The position numbers and the translations under genes were made by a program. DNA of 64,000 nucleotides from Phascolarctobacterium_A sp034086985 (GTDB taxonomy: Bacteria; Bacillota; Negativicutes; Acidaminococcales; Acidaminococcaceae): contig JAXDZG010000022.1 in the NCBI GenBank assembly GCA_034086985.1, forward strand, positions 186,001 through 250,000, written 5' to 3'. A model generated the notes under the pieces. That model was not told where the DNA came from. It ran no database searches and saw only the letters and a program-made list of their open reading frames with translations. Numbering within the stretch: position 1 is the stretch's first letter; each line of letters begins with the position of its first letter. This document shows positions 33,396 through 40,400 of this stretch, in pieces.

Positions 33396-33635
33396 CTAAC
33401 TTTTCTTATTAATATATTTACAGCTGCCTAACCACAACAGCATGCTGATGCTAGTCAAGCAAGTGCCTCCGCAAGCACCACAGCTACCAGTGCAGGCCGG
33501 CAAAGCCTTGCTAGTCAAGGGAGCAACAGTGGCGAAAAAACTAGGCCAAGTGCTGACCATAGCTTGAGGAATGAGTACTGAACCAGCAGCTCCAGCCATC
33601 ATATAAAGCTCTCGCAAATTATTCTTGATCATCAT
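33396..33635 (-). CDS. Small Cys-rich membrane protein
   Basis: A 79-residue protein of unrecognised family. After a charged start (MMIKNNLREL) come a weak hydrophobic stretch, then the motif CTGSCGACGGTC (four Cys in CxxxCxxCxxxC spacing, about residues 49-60), then a hydrophobic helix ending in SCKYINKKS. The Cys set could bind a metal or Fe-S cluster or form disulfides on the outer face. Its start (GGGAGG upstream) overlaps the end of the ferredoxin gene by 17 bases, so translation is probably coupled. It is placed between the ferredoxin and tatA in the flavodoxin operon. Confidence 0.72.
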   Translation of the reverse strand: MMIKNNLRELYMMAGAAGSVLIPQAMVSTWPSFFATVAPLTSKALPACTGSCGACGGTCLTSISMLLWLGSCKYINKKS

Positions 33636-34464
33636 TCTTCGCCACCTCCCTGTGCATACCATTAGTATAGGTAATCGCCTTACGAGGACAGACTTGCCTG
33701 CATTGACCACAGACGATGCAGTGATGGCGATTTATCTGGGCTTTGCCTTGAGTTATCGCCACGGCTTGCATAGGACATTTTTTGCTGCATAAACCACAGC
33801 CCACGCATTGATTTTGATCAACCTGCATACCAAAGGCTCCCGGTACAAGCTGCCCCAGCACATGCATCAAAGAACACATTGTCCCCACAGGACAGAGCAA
33901 ATTGCAGTAGCCACGCCCACCCTTAGTAAAAAGGCCCAAGATAATATTGCTCACCACAAAGGTCATGAGCAGGGATAGGGAGGTATTAAATAACTGCCCT
34001 GTATGCAAATAGCCTACAAAAATCTCTAAAGCATAATAATTGCAATAGCTACAGGGAATGCCTAAGCCTAAAATGATTGAACCAAGAAAGCCCAAGAAAA
34101 AACCATAACGCAGTGGCACAAGCGGCACTAGCTGTGCCCAATTAATTTTATATTTATCGGGTAGCAGCCTGCTTAAATATTCACTAAAGGCTCCCGCAGG
34201 GCAGAGCCAGCCGCAAAAAAGCGGACCGAACCACAGGGAAACTAAAATGAGTACTAGACACAAGAATAGTGAAGTCGGTCCGCTGTACTGCCACTGCCCA
34301 GTCAGGATATTAGCTAAAGGAATGCGTGCACAGGGCACATGGATGGAGGTGAAGCCTGTTTCCACAAGAAAACTACTAGTTATTCTTTAGAACAGCATAA
34401 AGGGCTCGTAGAATAAGAGAAAGCCAAGTAAATAGCAAACTACATGCCAAGCTTTTTCAGCCAT
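33619..34464 (-). pseudogene. NapH-like membrane ferredoxin, interrupted by in-frame TAA
   Basis: The natural start is the ATG at 34464, with AAGGAG seven bases before it and inside the flavodoxin 3' end. Its first 25 codons give MAEKAWHVVCYLLGFLLFYE-type sequence, a first membrane span. Codon 26 is TAA (34387-34389), and the same frame then runs on through VETGFTSIHVPCARIP to the end. The remainder has four more spans, FCGWLCPAGAFSEY and GYCNLLCPVG, plus two C-terminal 4Fe-4S motifs (CVGCGLCSKKCP, CIVCGQCRQVCP). A GTG at 34365 could restart translation but has no ribosome site. NapH-type proteins pass electrons from quinol to periplasmic partners. A CAA-to-TAA change would explain the stop. 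Confidence 0.8.
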
Positions 34465-35069
34465 GTGCTAACCTCTCCTTGAGCACTGCGTGCACTGTTA
34501 CCGGACAAGCATAAGCTTTCTTGAATGTCGGCTTTAGGCAACAACCTGCGTAAATCGCTGGCACAACGCTGTTCACCTCCGCCGCCATGGGTAAAGAAGG
34601 GAGCAATTTTTTTGCCATCCAAATTGAATTTTTCTGCAAAGGTAGCAATCAGCATCGGATAGCTGCCCCACCAATTGGGATAACCTAAAAGCACCATATC
34701 ATATTGCTCCATATTAGGAATTGCAGTTTTAATTGCAGGACGTGCATTACTCTGCTGCTCCTGCTTAGCTCTAGCCACAGTTACATCATAGGTTTCAGAG
34801 TAAGGCGTTTCGGGTACGATGGGGATTAAATCACCACCAGCCTGTCTGTGAATCTCTTCGGCCAAAGCCTTAGTATTGCCACTATAAGAATAATAGGCAA
34901 TTAAAATTTTCTTACCAGTTTTAGAATCCATAACTTGTTTTGCTCCTTCATTTACAGTTGTTGCAGCTGTTGGTGCAGATGTGGCACTGCTAGAACCGCA
35001 GCCCATGCACATAGCAGCCAATCCAGCCAAGGAAATGCCTGTAGTCTTCAAAAAATCGCGTCTGTTCAT
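34440..35069 (-). CDS. Flavodoxin-like Tat lipoprotein
   Basis: A 209-residue protein with a twin-arginine signal (RRDFLKTTG) that ends in a lipobox-like LAAMCMGC, so it may be both Tat-exported and lipid-anchored. After a Ser/Ala/Thr-rich linker comes a flavodoxin fold: the FMN phosphate loop YYSYSGNTKA (about residues 59-68) and GYPNWWGSYP, then FTHGGGG. Exported flavodoxins of this type are candidates for electron transfer or quinone/disulfide reduction outside the membrane. It is the first gene of flavodoxin-ferredoxin-Cys-rich-tatA-tatC, driven by a MerR-type promoter. GGAGGA precedes the ATG. Confidence 0.88.
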   Translation of the reverse strand: MNRRDFLKTTGISLAGLAAMCMGCGSSSATSAPTAATTVNEGAKQVMDSKTGKKILIAYYSYSGNTKALAEEIHRQAGGDLIPIVPETPYSETYDVTVARAKQEQQSNARPAIKTAIPNMEQYDMVLLGYPNWWGSYPMLIATFAEKFNLDGKKIAPFFTHGGGGEQRCASDLRRLLPKADIQESLCLSGNSARSAQGEVSTWLKKLGM

Positions 35070-35124
35070 TAATTTTCCTCCTCACTTTTCTTATTAATAT
35101 ATAATCATCTACAAGGGCAACTCC

Positions 35125-35156
35125 AGCATACATCTTTAAGTTTGCTTTAAGTCAAG
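35125..35156 (-). promoter_or_regulatory. MerR-type promoter/operator, site 5 (flavodoxin-tat operon)
   Basis: Minus strand: TTGACT (35155-35150), 19-base spacer, TATGCT (35130-35125). The spacer contains CTTAAAG-N4-CTTAAAG, close to the CTTAAAG-N4-CTTTAAG operator I recall for Bacillus AdhR. Confidence 0.75.
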
Positions 35157-35200
35157 TGACTAATTTGTGAAGCATTACCACTCCTGACCTACATAATATA

Positions 35201-35707
35201 TTATTTCAAGGATTTATACTCCTTTTCATTCACGGGTTCGCACCATTCATTGCGTGAATTTTCACCAGGAACCTCTATAGCAAGATGAGCAAACCAGCTA
35301 TTGGGAGCAGCACCATGCCAATGCTTCACTCCTGCAGGGATGTTCACTACATCACCCGGCAACAGCTCTCTTGCTTCCTTGCCCCATTCCTGATAATAGC
35401 CACGTCCATCGGTCACCAAAAGAATTTGTCCACCACCCTTATCAGCATGATGGATATGCCAATTATTGCGACAGCCCGGCTCAAATGTCACATTGGCAAT
35501 CCCAACCTGCTCTAGGGAAAGCATATTTAAATAGCTCTGCCCCACAAAATATTTGGCATAAGCGTCATTTTTAGCTCCTCTTGCAAAAACGGTAGTAAAT
35601 TCTTCATGCATTTTATTCTCCTCCTTGGTAATATTATTTTCTGCAGCATAAGCTGAGGACATAAATAAACTGATAGATAACATCATCAAAGCAACTACTT
35701 TTTTCAT
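35201..35707 (-). CDS. Exported cupin-domain protein
   Basis: A 168-residue protein with an N-terminal signal peptide (MKKVVALMMLSISLFMSSAYA). The single cupin barrel has metal ligands WHIHHADKGGG (two His and an acidic residue) in motif 1 and PAGVKHWHGA in motif 2. Such exported cupins are commonly paired with carboxymuconolactone decarboxylase-like proteins, as here, where only three bases separate the genes. AAGGAGGA precedes the ATG. Substrate unknown; a role in electrophile or quinone detoxification is inference. Confidence 0.85.
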   Translation of the reverse strand: MKKVVALMMLSISLFMSSAYAAENNITKEENKMHEEFTTVFARGAKNDAYAKYFVGQSYLNMLSLEQVGIANVTFEPGCRNNWHIHHADKGGGQILLVTDGRGYYQEWGKEARELLPGDVVNIPAGVKHWHGAAPNSWFAHLAIEVPGENSRNEWCEPVNEKEYKSLK

Positions 35708-35710
35708 GCT

Positions 35711-36577
35711 TTATTCCTCCTTTGCTGGAACAATAGAATTAATAGCTGCTATAGCATTTAAAGTTTTAGGATAGCCTATGTATGGCAAGGCAACAGTAAC
35801 CGCATCAAGAAGCTGCTGCCTAGTATTGCCCACCGCTAAATTACCAGTAACATGAGCCTTGGCCTGTGGATCACAACCGCCCATAGCAATGATTGCCGTA
35901 AAGGTAATTAACTCTCTTTCCTTTAAATCCAAGCCCTTACGAGTGTAAAAATCGCCAAAGCAATTAGCAGAAAGATTATGGTTGATATGCTTTTGGTCAG
36001 CAGGAGCACTAGCATTCATTTTATCGATAGCAGAACCAAAAATCTCCTTTTGTACTGCTAGACCCGCTTCGTGACGAGTAGCATCGGTTACAGTGGCATT
36101 ATTGGGCAGTGGCAGCTTTACACCATTCTCTTTGAAGGCTTTATACATGGCCTTCAAGGCAGGCTGCACTCTGCTCATGCCCACATAGGGTAAGGTGTGA
36201 ATAATAGTCTCGCGAATTTGTGTAGCACTTGCTCCTGCTCTTAAAGCACCCTGCACATGCAAAGGAATTTCCTCCGGCGTATTATTAGCAGTTAATACAG
36301 CAAGCTTTAACAGCTCCTTAGAACATAGGGGCAGCTTGCTCTGTTCATTGATATCAGCATAGATAAACTTGGTCATGATGCTGTTCAATTCATTATCCTC
36401 TGCCACTATACGCTGCTGCGGATTATTGTATAGCTGTTCCATACTCCTGCAAGCAGCATCATTACGATTACTAGCCATTACCTTATTTCCTCCTATCAAA
36501 GCACCAAAGCTCAAGGTACTCATTAATAATGTGCACATAGCAGTCATTTTGCATAATTGCTTAAACTGATTTTGCAT
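35711..36577 (-). CDS. Exported carboxymuconolactone decarboxylase-family protein, two domains
   Basis: A 288-residue protein with a signal-like N-terminus (hydrophobic residues ~8-30) and two CMD/AhpD-like domains, about 60-150 and 185-285. Repeat features are LHVQGALRAGASATQIRE and its partner VTGNLAVGNTRQQLLDA. The AhpD CxxC is not present; single Cys residues occur before each domain (LPLCSKE and MGGCDPQ). GGAGGA precedes the ATG. It forms an operon with the cupin and lies downstream of a LysR gene on the same strand. Confidence 0.85.
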   Translation of the reverse strand: MQNQFKQLCKMTAMCTLLMSTLSFGALIGGNKVMASNRNDAACRSMEQLYNNPQQRIVAEDNELNSIMTKFIYADINEQSKLPLCSKELLKLAVLTANNTPEEIPLHVQGALRAGASATQIRETIIHTLPYVGMSRVQPALKAMYKAFKENGVKLPLPNNATVTDATRHEAGLAVQKEIFGSAIDKMNASAPADQKHINHNLSANCFGDFYTRKGLDLKERELITFTAIIAMGGCDPQAKAHVTGNLAVGNTRQQLLDAVTVALPYIGYPKTLNAIAAINSIVPAKEE

Positions 36578-36642
36578 TCTGATTTTCCTCCTTCATAATA
36601 ATTTGCAATTTGTTACTCTTAGGCCACCTTTCAAAACTAACA

Positions 36643-36677
36643 AAAATAGGTATGTACAGCCCTTGCTCTACATACCT
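36643..36677 (-). terminator. Terminator after LysR gene
   Basis: AGGTATGTA (36648-36656) pairs with TACATACCT (36669-36677), followed on the minus strand by ATTTTTG. Confidence 0.7.
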
Positions 36678-36725
36678 AAATTATAATTTTATGCTTTTAA
36701 TATGTCTAATACTTAAATTATAGGG

Positions 36726-37604
36726 CTATTCCATGCCTAAAAAGCATCTTGCGAACTGAATAAAGCGTTGGACAGTTCTACTTTGCTTGGCCCCTTTACG
36801 CCAAGCAAGCACTACCCTCTGTTCAATGGCAGGCTCTAAGGGTCTAAAGCACACACTGCTTTCTAAAACAGGCATATAACAAACGCCCACACTATAATAC
36901 CCGTTTCGCTCCGTAAGCATCACCGCATTGCCCACAAGATTACAGGTCCCCACAATATGCATCTGGGCAATGCTGCCGCTAAGCCAATGCAAAATCTTGC
37001 TCCGCACCTGTAAGCGGGATGGCAAAAGCAACGGCTTGCCTATTAAATCTGCTACCTCTATCTTTTCCTTGGCTGCTAAGGGTGAATCAGCCCGCATATA
37101 AACGCCCATAACCTCCTTTTGCGGCAGGGCTATATAATCATAGTTTTCCACATCTATTGGTTCAAGAGCCAAGGAAATATCCAAAAGCCCTTTTTCCATG
37201 CGTTCCTGCATAATATCTGTGGTATTAGTAAAAATATCAAAGGTTACTTCTGGATATTGGGTTTGGAAAGCTCGCAGTATATCTCCCAAAAGATTAATAT
37301 TATTAAGTTCACCTGCACCAAAGGCAATGTTCCCATGCAGATTGCTCTCCGTATCCTTGAGCTCCAGCTCCGTTTTTTCAACCATTTCTTGGATATCCTT
37401 GCCTCGATGGACCAAAAGCTCACCTGCCTGAGTCAGCTTAATCCGATGCTGACTACGCTCAAAAAGCTGCACGCCCATCTCCTCTTCCAACTGCATCAGC
37501 TGTCGGCTAAGGGTGGGCTGGGTAATATGCAAGAGCTCCGCCGCTCTAGTTATATTGCCTTCCCTTGCCACCGTAAGAAAATATTGTAGAATACGAAAAT
37601 TCAT
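36726..37604 (-). CDS. LysR-family transcriptional regulator
   Basis: A 292-residue LysR regulator with the N-terminal winged helix (about residues 1-60, with AAELLHITQPTLSRQ as recognition helix) and a periplasmic-binding-like effector domain. It lies between the CMD-cupin pair and the alpha/beta hydrolase, all on the minus strand, so its targets are likely the CMD-cupin operon downstream, which lacks a MerR-type promoter. A dyad AACT-N6-AGTT at 37637-37650 upstream could be an autoregulatory site but is weak. The effector is unknown. Confidence 0.92.
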   Translation of the reverse strand: MNFRILQYFLTVAREGNITRAAELLHITQPTLSRQLMQLEEEMGVQLFERSQHRIKLTQAGELLVHRGKDIQEMVEKTELELKDTESNLHGNIAFGAGELNNINLLGDILRAFQTQYPEVTFDIFTNTTDIMQERMEKGLLDISLALEPIDVENYDYIALPQKEVMGVYMRADSPLAAKEKIEVADLIGKPLLLPSRLQVRSKILHWLSGSIAQMHIVGTCNLVGNAVMLTERNGYYSVGVCYMPVLESSVCFRPLEPAIEQRVVLAWRKGAKQSRTVQRFIQFARCFLGME

Positions 37605-37675
37605 TACCTCACCCTCTTTGCCTTCTATGATACCATAACTCGAGCTAGTTCAGGAATATCTTTCTATGCAGCAAT

Positions 37676-37709
37676 TTAAAAATGCCCACCGCCTAAGCCG
37701 TGAGCATTT
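37676..37709 (-). terminator. Terminator after alpha/beta hydrolase gene
   Basis: AAATGC (37680-37685) pairs with GCATTT (37704-37709) with inner CAC/GTG; the minus strand continues TTTTTAAATT. Confidence 0.75.
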
Positions 37710-37714
37710 ACAAA

Positions 37715-38827
37715 TTACTTCAAGCTCTTCTTGAAAAAGGCTTCAATCTTCGTAAAGGGAATTACATCCATTTTGTCGTACAAATCGGTATGCACTGCTC
37801 CTGGCACGATGAGAAGCTCCTTGTTATCGCCCTTCAGCTTTTTATAGGCAGCTTCACTAAAATAGCGAGAGTGAGCCTTTTCGCCATGGATTAACAGCAC
37901 TGGTGCCTCGATTTCATCAATAAACGTATTAATGGAGGCATTCGTAAAATTCAAAACTGAGCTTAATGTTGCACCAACAGTGGAACCAAAGGAACGCTCA
38001 TGATGACCACGCTCAGTTTGGTAATAGCTGTGATAATCACGCACAAACTGCGGAGCCTTTTCAGATACCTTTAAGGGCACGCCACCAGCCATGGCATAGT
38101 AGCCATTTTTATAGTCCAGGGTTCTTTGAGCAGCAAGCTGCTTACGAGCTCCTATGCGAGCCTTTTGTAGTTCCTTAACGCTCTTTCCCTCGTCAAAATA
38201 ACCATTTTGAATCACACGGCTCATATCATACATAGTGGAAGCCACAATAGCCTTAATGCGCGGGTCTTGCGCTCCCGCATTCAAAGCAAAGCCACCCCAG
38301 CCACAAATACCAAGGATGCCAATTTTGTCCGCGTCAACAAGCTCGCAATTGCTCAAATAATCCACTGCAGCCAAAAAGTCCTCAGTGTTGATATCAGGAG
38401 AGGTCGTATTGCGAGGCAAGCCAGCACTTTCACCAGTGAAGGAAGGGTCGAAGGCGATGGTCACAAAGCCACGACTGGCCAGCTCCTGCGCATAGCGACC
38501 GGATACCTGCTCCTTAACAGCACCATAAGGGCCTGCAAGGGCAATGGCAGGCAGCTTTTTGCCCTTTTGCATCTCCTTCGGCACATACATATCGGCAACC
38601 AAAGTAATACCAAAACGATTATGAAAAGTGATTTTCTGCTGCTTTACATTGGCATTAACAGGGAATTTTTTGTCCCAGCCATTGTCTAATTGACTCGCTA
38701 CAATCGTTTCTGCCGGGGCAGTGATTTGTGCCGGGGCTGCCCAAACGGTGTTAGTATTGCCAAGAGCGAAAAAAGTCCCACAGGCCAAGGATAGCATTAA
38801 AAATTGCATGAATTTTTTCTTGTTCAT
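37715..38827 (-). CDS. Exported alpha/beta hydrolase with Cys nucleophile
   Basis: A 370-residue protein with a signal peptide (hydrophobic residues ~7-30, ending VWAAPA). The hydrolase fold has its nucleophile elbow as GICGWGG, so the expected Ser is Cys175, as in dienelactone hydrolase-type members; the catalytic His is probably His346 in PGAVHTDLYDK. The ATG at 38827 has AAAGGAG upstream. A MerR-type promoter (38876-38907) lies directly before it. Family and context suggest a lactone or ester substrate formed from a reactive compound; that is inference. Confidence 0.85.
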   Translation of the reverse strand: MNKKKFMQFLMLSLACGTFFALGNTNTVWAAPAQITAPAETIVASQLDNGWDKKFPVNANVKQQKITFHNRFGITLVADMYVPKEMQKGKKLPAIALAGPYGAVKEQVSGRYAQELASRGFVTIAFDPSFTGESAGLPRNTTSPDINTEDFLAAVDYLSNCELVDADKIGILGICGWGGFALNAGAQDPRIKAIVASTMYDMSRVIQNGYFDEGKSVKELQKARIGARKQLAAQRTLDYKNGYYAMAGGVPLKVSEKAPQFVRDYHSYYQTERGHHERSFGSTVGATLSSVLNFTNASINTFIDEIEAPVLLIHGEKAHSRYFSEAAYKKLKGDNKELLIVPGAVHTDLYDKMDVIPFTKIEAFFKKSLK

Positions 38828-38875
38828 AATGTACTCCTTTTTGATTAGTTTTTTAGCGTTGATATCCACGCTTTT

Positions 38876-38907
38876 ATACTAATCCTTGGAGCAAACTCTA
38901 AGTCAAG
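38876..38907 (-). promoter_or_regulatory. MerR-type promoter/operator, site 2 (alpha/beta hydrolase)
   Basis: Minus strand: TTGACT (38906-38901), 19-base spacer, TAGTAT (38881-38876). Spacer dyad CTTAGAG-N4-CTCCAAG, the same half-sites as the site upstream of merR. Confidence 0.75.
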
Positions 38908-38926
38908 CATTTCTTGCAAATATTTC

Positions 38927-39310
38927 TTACTCATTCCATTTTATATTTTTAATGGCTTCTTGATTAAGATGCCCATAATTATCAATTTTGTAATTTAGCT
39001 TAACCAGTGTCTTTTGCAAGCTCTCTATACGCTGTTGCAAAATATCCCTCTGCTCTATGAGAATAGCCTTGCGACTCGCTTCGGTTTTATCACCTTCCTT
39101 GCAAAGAGCGACATATTCGATAAGTGCTTCTATGGGTAGCCCTGCTCCACGCATGCATTTGATAAAATTTATCCAGCCAATGCTAGCTTCATCATAATTG
39201 CGAATGCCGCTTTCGTTCCGCGGCACCGCCGGAATAAGCCCAATGCGTTCGTAATACCGCAACGTATCTGCCGACACACCTGTTACTTGACTCGCCTCTT
39301 TGATAGTCAT
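38927..39310 (-). CDS. MerR-family regulator, AdhR/NmlR-like
   Basis: A 127-residue regulator with the MerR winged helix (TIKEASQVTGVSADTLRYYE, residues 2-21) and a C-terminal coiled coil for dimerisation. Cys52 in NFIKCMRGAG lies at the position of the redox/aldehyde-sensing cysteine of Bacillus AdhR; a second Cys is in VALCKEG. I chose the ATG at 39310 because GGAGGG lies six bases upstream. Its own promoter and four others in 31-40 kb share a 19-base spacer and dyad, so it likely controls all five. AdhR-type proteins respond to aldehydes such as methylglyoxal or formaldehyde; the effector here is inferred. Confidence 0.9.
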   Translation of the reverse strand: MTIKEASQVTGVSADTLRYYERIGLIPAVPRNESGIRNYDEASIGWINFIKCMRGAGLPIEALIEYVALCKEGDKTEASRKAILIEQRDILQQRIESLQKTLVKLNYKIDNYGHLNQEAIKNIKWNE

Positions 39311-39341
39311 AAGCATCCCTCCAATCAGTTTCTTCACTATT

Positions 39342-39373
39342 ATCTTATATCTTGGAGTTCACTCTAAGTCAAG
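39342..39373 (-). promoter_or_regulatory. MerR-type promoter/operator, site 1 (merR autoregulation)
   Basis: Minus strand: TTGACT (39372-39367), 19-base spacer, TAAGAT (39347-39342). Spacer dyad CTTAGAG-N4-CTCCAAG. Confidence 0.8.
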
Positions 39374-39385
39374 AAAAAGTTATCC

Positions 39386-40222
39386 TCAAATTTTCAGCAC
39401 CTCGTTCATGCTACCCGTTCTATAGCCCAGCAAGTCCAAAGTAATGTAGGTAAAGCCAAAAGCCTTGAATTTGGTGATTATTTCTTGACGTACCTCTGGC
39501 TCCAAGACTTTAGTCAGTTCCTCCTGCGACACCTCAATTCTCGCCAAAAGTCCTCGCTTTTCTTCACCGTGCACACGCACCCTAAATTGGGTAAAGCCCA
39601 GCTCAAACAACAGCTGCTCCGCCCCATCCACCGCCTGCATTTTTGCTGCAGTGATAATTTCGCCATAAGCGAAGCGAGAGGCAAGACAAGCACTGGCAGG
39701 CTTGGCCCAGGTGGGCAGGTCAAACTTCTTAGACAAATATCGAATCTCCGCCTTCGTCAGTCCTGCTTCCTTTAGGGGACTGCGCACTGCCAGTTCTTTA
39801 AGAGCACGCAAGCCCGGACGATAATCACCCAAATCATCCATATTGGAGCCCTCACAGAGCACCGCCTGTTCCCTTGTGGCCACAGCCAAAAGCTTAGTAA
39901 ACAGTGTTTTTTTACAGATATAGCAACGATCCGGAGGATTTTCGGCAAAGCCCGGCACTGCCAGCTCATCAAAATCAAGATACTCATGCCTTATTCCCTG
40001 GCGCTCACAAAAAATTGCTCCCTCGTCCAAATCACGACGGGGCACAACACCTGAGCGAGATGTCACCGCAAGAGCCCTTGCCCCCACCGCCTGCTTCGCT
40101 GCATAAAGCAAAAAGGTCGAGTCCACACCACCACTAAAAGCCACCACTACTCTGCCCATATCCCGCAAAGCAGCAATGAGCTTAGTATATTTTTCTTCCG
40201 CTACAAGCACATTAATATTCAT
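39386..40222 (-). CDS. larE: LarE-like ATP-dependent sulfur insertase
   Basis: A 278-residue PP-loop ATPase. The pyrophosphate loop is SGGVDST (residues 30-36), and Cys179 in KPASACLASRFAYG corresponds to the sacrificial sulfur-donor Cys of Lactobacillus LarE. LarE adds sulfur to the pyridinium cofactor of the nickel-pincer nucleotide used by lactate racemase and related LarA enzymes. No larA, larB or larC is in the window. It has its own MerR-type promoter (40265-40296), AAAGGAG before the ATG, and lies just upstream of merR. A wider sulfur-transfer role is possible. Confidence 0.88.
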   Translation of the reverse strand: MNINVLVAEEKYTKLIAALRDMGRVVVAFSGGVDSTFLLYAAKQAVGARALAVTSRSGVVPRRDLDEGAIFCERQGIRHEYLDFDELAVPGFAENPPDRCYICKKTLFTKLLAVATREQAVLCEGSNMDDLGDYRPGLRALKELAVRSPLKEAGLTKAEIRYLSKKFDLPTWAKPASACLASRFAYGEIITAAKMQAVDGAEQLLFELGFTQFRVRVHGEEKRGLLARIEVSQEELTKVLEPEVRQEIITKFKAFGFTYITLDLLGYRTGSMNEVLKI

Positions 40223-40264
40223 AAAATTCTCCTTTGATTGTACTAGCCCAATTCCTATAGCTTT

Positions 40265-40296
40265 AGTATACTACCTTTAGTACACATCAAGTCAAG
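40265..40296 (-). promoter_or_regulatory. MerR-type promoter/operator, site 3 (larE)
   Basis: Minus strand: TTGACT (40295-40290), 19-base spacer, TATACT (40270-40265). The dyad CTTGATG...CTAAAG is one base shorter than in the other four sites but the 19-base spacer is kept. Confidence 0.7.
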
Positions 40297-40330
40297 TCTT
40301 TTTTACTTCTAAAAATTTGCCTAAAAGCCA

Positions 40331-40367
40331 AGAAAAAACTACCTAGCATAAGCACTAGGTAGTTTTT
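40331..40367 (-). terminator. Terminator of the TrmB-decarboxylase operon
   Basis: AAAACTACCTAG (40335-40346) pairs with CTAGGTAGTTTT (40354-40365); the minus strand continues with TTCTTGG after a T run. Confidence 0.85.
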
Positions 40368-40400
40368 CAGCCATATTATACTTTGTAAAAGAGATGTTTT

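Noticed and set aside
36578..36640. Sixth MerR-type site upstream of the CMD gene
   Set aside because: The region has no TTGACT-N19 arrangement; the best match is too degenerate.
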